From assembly GCA_013433145.1 (NCBI GenBank), contig CM024170.1, forward strand, positions 5,812,366 to 5,876,365: DNA of 64,000 bases, in the 5' to 3' direction. Position 1 is the first letter of the stretch. Every line of letters begins with the position of its first letter. The position numbers and the translations under genes were made by a program. Positions 60,564 to 64,000 of the stretch are shown piece after piece. The stretch is from Ascaris suum (lineage: Eukaryota; Nematoda; Chromadorea; Rhabditida; Ascarididae). The notes under the pieces were generated by a model that saw only the letters and a program-made list of their open reading frames with translations, ran no database searches and was not told the origin of the DNA.

Positions 60564-62848
60564 GTGAGTGGGAAATTACGCCAGCTGCGCTAGCGCGGTA
60601 TGTGCTTCTGCAATTTAGCGATCAGCTAACACCAATCGTCAATCAGGGAACCGCCAAAACAGCCAAATAAAGTGTTTTGCTAAGGAACCGATCGGCTGTG
60701 CAACTTCAGAGCCAAGAATTTCTTGCTTGAATATTGTCATTAATTTCACTTTGCAGGGCCATTGTCGTTAGGTGATCTTTGTGTCTGCAGGTATTTCTGC
60801 TTGTCTGTATTTGAGGTATATAGGGTCGACTTTAGAACCACTGAACTCTGCGATCTTTTGCATTGATCTCTGAACTGCTGCATAAAGTTGCAGATACCTC
60901 GAGGGACCTGAAAAGTTGTATGCATTTACGAATGCTAGGACAGTTGAGTCGAATTTTACAGCCGATCAGATCTTGAAGCAGTTTTTAATTAAATCGTTTT
61001 GGAAGTGGTCAGTGCAGTTGAAAGATGAGGGCGTGGTTGGAGGCGATTTATAAGCGATTTAGGCGTGGCCTGCGAGGTCCTGCGCTAGCCCTGACATATC
61101 CTTCCACTTGCTTTGGCCTCATGTCACCGGAGAAGGGAGAGTTGATAGCGGAGGATGACCATTTGTGCCATGACCTTTGCCTGCTTTCAGTGTTAGTGAG
61201 GTTGGGAGAAAATGCGCTTTGGCATTTGATTGTAATATGGCAGTGCCTCTTTGAAATATATTTTACTATAAAACTGGCTGAGAAATTTGTTTTAGTTGCT
61301 CATCACTTTTCAACTGAGGAAGTCACGCTGGAAGCTTTATGATGTCTGTAAATATCGGTTAGTGTAGAAGGTGATGAGATACCGAGACGAAGTTGAGGGT
61401 GGTGAATCAGTCCATTTCTTAGAGAAATCTCTAGTCTCTAGTTCAGATTGTGTCTATCAAACTTCATTGCTGTGGGTTTTGTGTTTCGGGAATTGAAATA
61501 GCCAAGTGGAAAGACACTCACAGTTCGAGGCACAAGCTGAGGTTTAACATCGCTATAATGCGTTCTTCAAGTATCAAAGCTGAGGAAATGTTGTTTCATT
61601 TTATGTTCTCGTATCGCTTCTCGATTTTTTCTGTATGTTTAATAGTCGGTCAGGTATATTTTCATGGAATTGATTTGCTACTTGAAAGAATAAGGGAGAA
61701 TTGGGTTGCGGCAAGTAGAGAAGAGGTTGCTGCGAATTAATTCTTCTGCCTATTCGAGAAGTACAATTGGATGTGGTCTACGGGCTTAGCATGTAGATCG
61801 GAAAGTTTCTTCTTGATGCACTTTTTGACTCGTGAGTTCTAACAATTCGAGAGACTCATTGACCACCTCGTAATCGCCTCATTCTTCTGCAATCCCTCTT
61901 TCTCATTCGAGTGAGGATGTGAACCATGCTCATGAGCTCGAGTTGTAGATATTTATAGCAGTGTTTACATTCTAGGCGGTAAAAAACGATTTATTGTTGT
62001 TTTCAAGAGGGAATGTGCGGGAATCCTTTCATGAATTGCTGGGAGCAGTCATCGGATTTTACGTTTTTATTAACGTTATGCGAAAAATATAAAATGGTAG
62101 GTGAGCAGGAAACTTATTGAATCTGTTCTTGAAGGAGGAAAACATTTTGGGATGAATCACTGCCAGAGAAAGTTTTGCTATGAAAAGTGGAATATACATA
62201 ACTCTTTTGCTACCAGTGTCCTCATCATAGCAGATGACTCACTCACCCTCGCTATTCACCCCGTCTTACTTCTTCCCTTCACACTTTTCCCCCTTCCTCC
62301 TCTTCTGCGCCCTGCCCTCCCCCCCCCCCCCTTAAACTACTTTGATTGTCTGAGCGCATCTGAGAGATCCGTAAACTTGAGATTTAAAATTCACATTCAC
62401 GACGTTTTGCGATGTTTCCTTTATGCAAGCGATTCCCCTAGTAAAGGTGCAGAATGATCAGTGAGCTGTTATTGCCTCTGTTGACGATATTGTCTGATCA
62501 CGTCATCTGTGACATTAATATAGAGCTGCAACAAATGCTCTACCTACGTTTTCAAATCGAATTACGAGAAAAATTGAAAACGAGCCAATTTTCGAGTCGA
62601 GTAAAGATGTTTCCGATTGAGAATGCGCATTTGGCGAGAGGCGGCTGAGTGCCAGTGAATTATCGATTTTTTGCTGACAGAGAATGTGGTGAATGACTGA
62701 AGGGATAGTGCAGACGCTCTTGACGATCACGTGATTGACAGCAAGGTGGAGTTGTTTCGCCGGAAATGTTCTGGTACACTCTTGAAATGCGGAAAATAAA
62801 TCCATTGTTCTATTTCCTGTTTTTTCTCTCATCGTCCCATCTTTTCAG
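60564..62848. other. probable intron; no supported gene
   Basis: Frames at 61025-61342, 61450-61740 and 62101-62457 have no domain; the last runs through a C-rich tract. A 12-codon alternative last exon could lie at 61018-61053 (after GTCAGTGCAG, ending TTA TAA). Confidence 0.35.
62319..62331. repeat. poly(C) run, 13 nt
   Basis: Uninterrupted C run within a C-rich patch. Confidence 0.88.
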
Positions 62849-62908
62849 TTCCAATCCTTCACATTTTCCCCCCTCTATAAACAGTCCGATGATATTCGTC
62901 GCTTCTGA
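62849..62908 (+). CDS. candidate terminal exon of the 50-63 kb gene
   Basis: A strong acceptor (TCGTCCCATCTTTTCAG) precedes 19 codons in phase 0 (FQSFTFSPLYKQSDDIRRF) and TGA. Phase agrees with the microexon at 60540-60563. The gene could equally continue past the window edge through other exons. Confidence 0.3.
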   Translation, partial: FQSFTFSPLYKQSDDIRRF

Positions 62909-64000
62909 TAGAGTTTAGATGAATGTAAAATATATCAAAATTTCCCGCACCCGTTTATGATTTTAGAAAAAAGTAGCATTCGATTAGGAAGTGTCGCAGT
63001 TTTCTGTCGAGGCCAGAGGCAAAATGGCATTTGTCTTTTTGGAAGTGGGGGAGTGACCCAATGGAATGACTTTTGTTGTTTTTGATCATCGTGTCTCTGC
63101 TTCCCCATCCCACATCTTTCTTCCCTCGTACCCTTCACTTTACCTCCCTTCTGCTGTCGTCCTGATGTCCCAGCCACTTATATCATGTTTTCAAACAGCA
63201 AGGCGTATCTGTGTTTGCAGCAACGACTGCATACGGTCAATCAAAGATTCGTTGCTTTTGTAGTGCACGCCATTTCCTTAAAACGAATTGACGGACAAAT
63301 TTCGTGACACTCTTCACTATTAATATCCGATTATTATAAAAGAAACGAAGTTAGCAACAGCGGATCAGAGATGTAAATCCCGTTCATTAAACTATTATTT
63401 ATGACTTCGCGAATTGTGGAGCAACCTGTGTCAATTAAAGTCTTTCGTCAAACATATAAGAGGCGTTGATTCTTGCACATTCCACCAGGTCACTGACCAT
63501 GAACAGAGAGAAGTGCAGTGTGGGGGAGGGAGAGGGGAGGGAGGACGGAGTAGTATCTCATTTGTTCTCGACAGGTGCCTCAAGAAAGATCCTTCTGGCG
63601 GTAAAAATATCTTCTTGCAAAGTTCTTGTTGTTTTATTTGACATTAGCCAGTTTCCTTGATTGACGCAAATAGATTGGAATTTTTTTTTAACGTTCTTGA
63701 TTGATTTATGGGATAAAGCTTAATTCGCTTAGCGTGCTGCTGGCAGTGGGAGGCGCTGTGGGTAGGGAGGGTAAAAGATGCAAATTTTAAGAGCTCATTA
63801 TAAAAGAGAAGAGTATCGTCCTGATGCGACTTACTGCTTGTGCGGTAACTCATACTTGTTGTTTTGTTGTCTAATATTCTTCTTTCCGTCAGTCCCCTCC
63901 CCATTTCTTGCATGGGGTTTGTGGTAATCAAAACTGCTCACAGGAATGCGGGGTCATTTTTCGTAATTATCTGAGCTGTATTGAGATGGGTTTAGGCGGC
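62909..64000. other. no supported gene
   Basis: AT-rich with a purine-rich patch at 63520-63548. Frames on both strands (62935-63177, 63414-63641, 63644-63931) overlap and lack domains. Confidence 0.4.

Noticed and set aside
62101..62457. 118-codon frame with a Pro/Leu-rich stretch
   Set aside because: The Pro-rich part is the translation of the C-rich tract around 62319-62331; no domain or splice context.

Overview
The window reads as nuclear DNA of a nematode, most likely a clade V (strongylid-like) worm. The one protein gene that can be named with confidence is a transthyretin-like (TTR/TTL, PF01060 type) secreted protein, a family typical of nematodes. It has three short exons separated by introns of 1.2 and 1.5 kb. 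The AT-rich background, long introns, TA microsatellites, scattered poly(G)/poly(C) runs and small intronless tRNA genes fit that source. The species is inference; I see no species-specific marker. Nothing prokaryotic is present.

Layout. 1-3.5 kb: possible exons of an unrecognised plus-strand gene. 3.58-6.71 kb: the TTR-like gene, with a probable spliced-leader acceptor 1 nt before its ATG and an AATAAA after its stop; a small ORF begins 65 nt beyond that AATAAA. 8-20.5 kb: scattered exon-like frames, one certain tRNA-Arg(TCG) and sparse repeats. 21-25 kb: a (TA)n block of about 189 nt, then three exon-like frames. 30.0-31.3 kb: five exon-like segments whose splice phases fit together. 31.5-32.3 kb: a degenerate reading frame and an exact 96-bp inverted repeat. 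38.7 and 40.3 kb: two more tRNA-Arg(TCG) genes. 41.3-42.1 kb: the 3' end of a decayed CR1/Jockey-like non-LTR retrotransposon with a second (TA)n block inside it. 44-46.4 kb: exon-like frames on both strands. 50.3-62.9 kb: a probable multi-exon plus-strand gene with GC-richer exons, which I do not recognise.

How to read the confidences. In DNA of this composition, open frames of 60-100 codons arise by chance on every strand. Only the TTR gene, the three tRNAs, the LINE remnant and the simple or inverted repeats rest on recognisable family features or exact repetition. Every other coding entry is a hypothesis from splice-like borders, phase agreement and codon texture. I searched for matching phases, so phase agreement is weaker evidence than it looks. 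Nothing is supported as a new multi-gene system. The most unusual structure is the perfect 96-bp inverted repeat.
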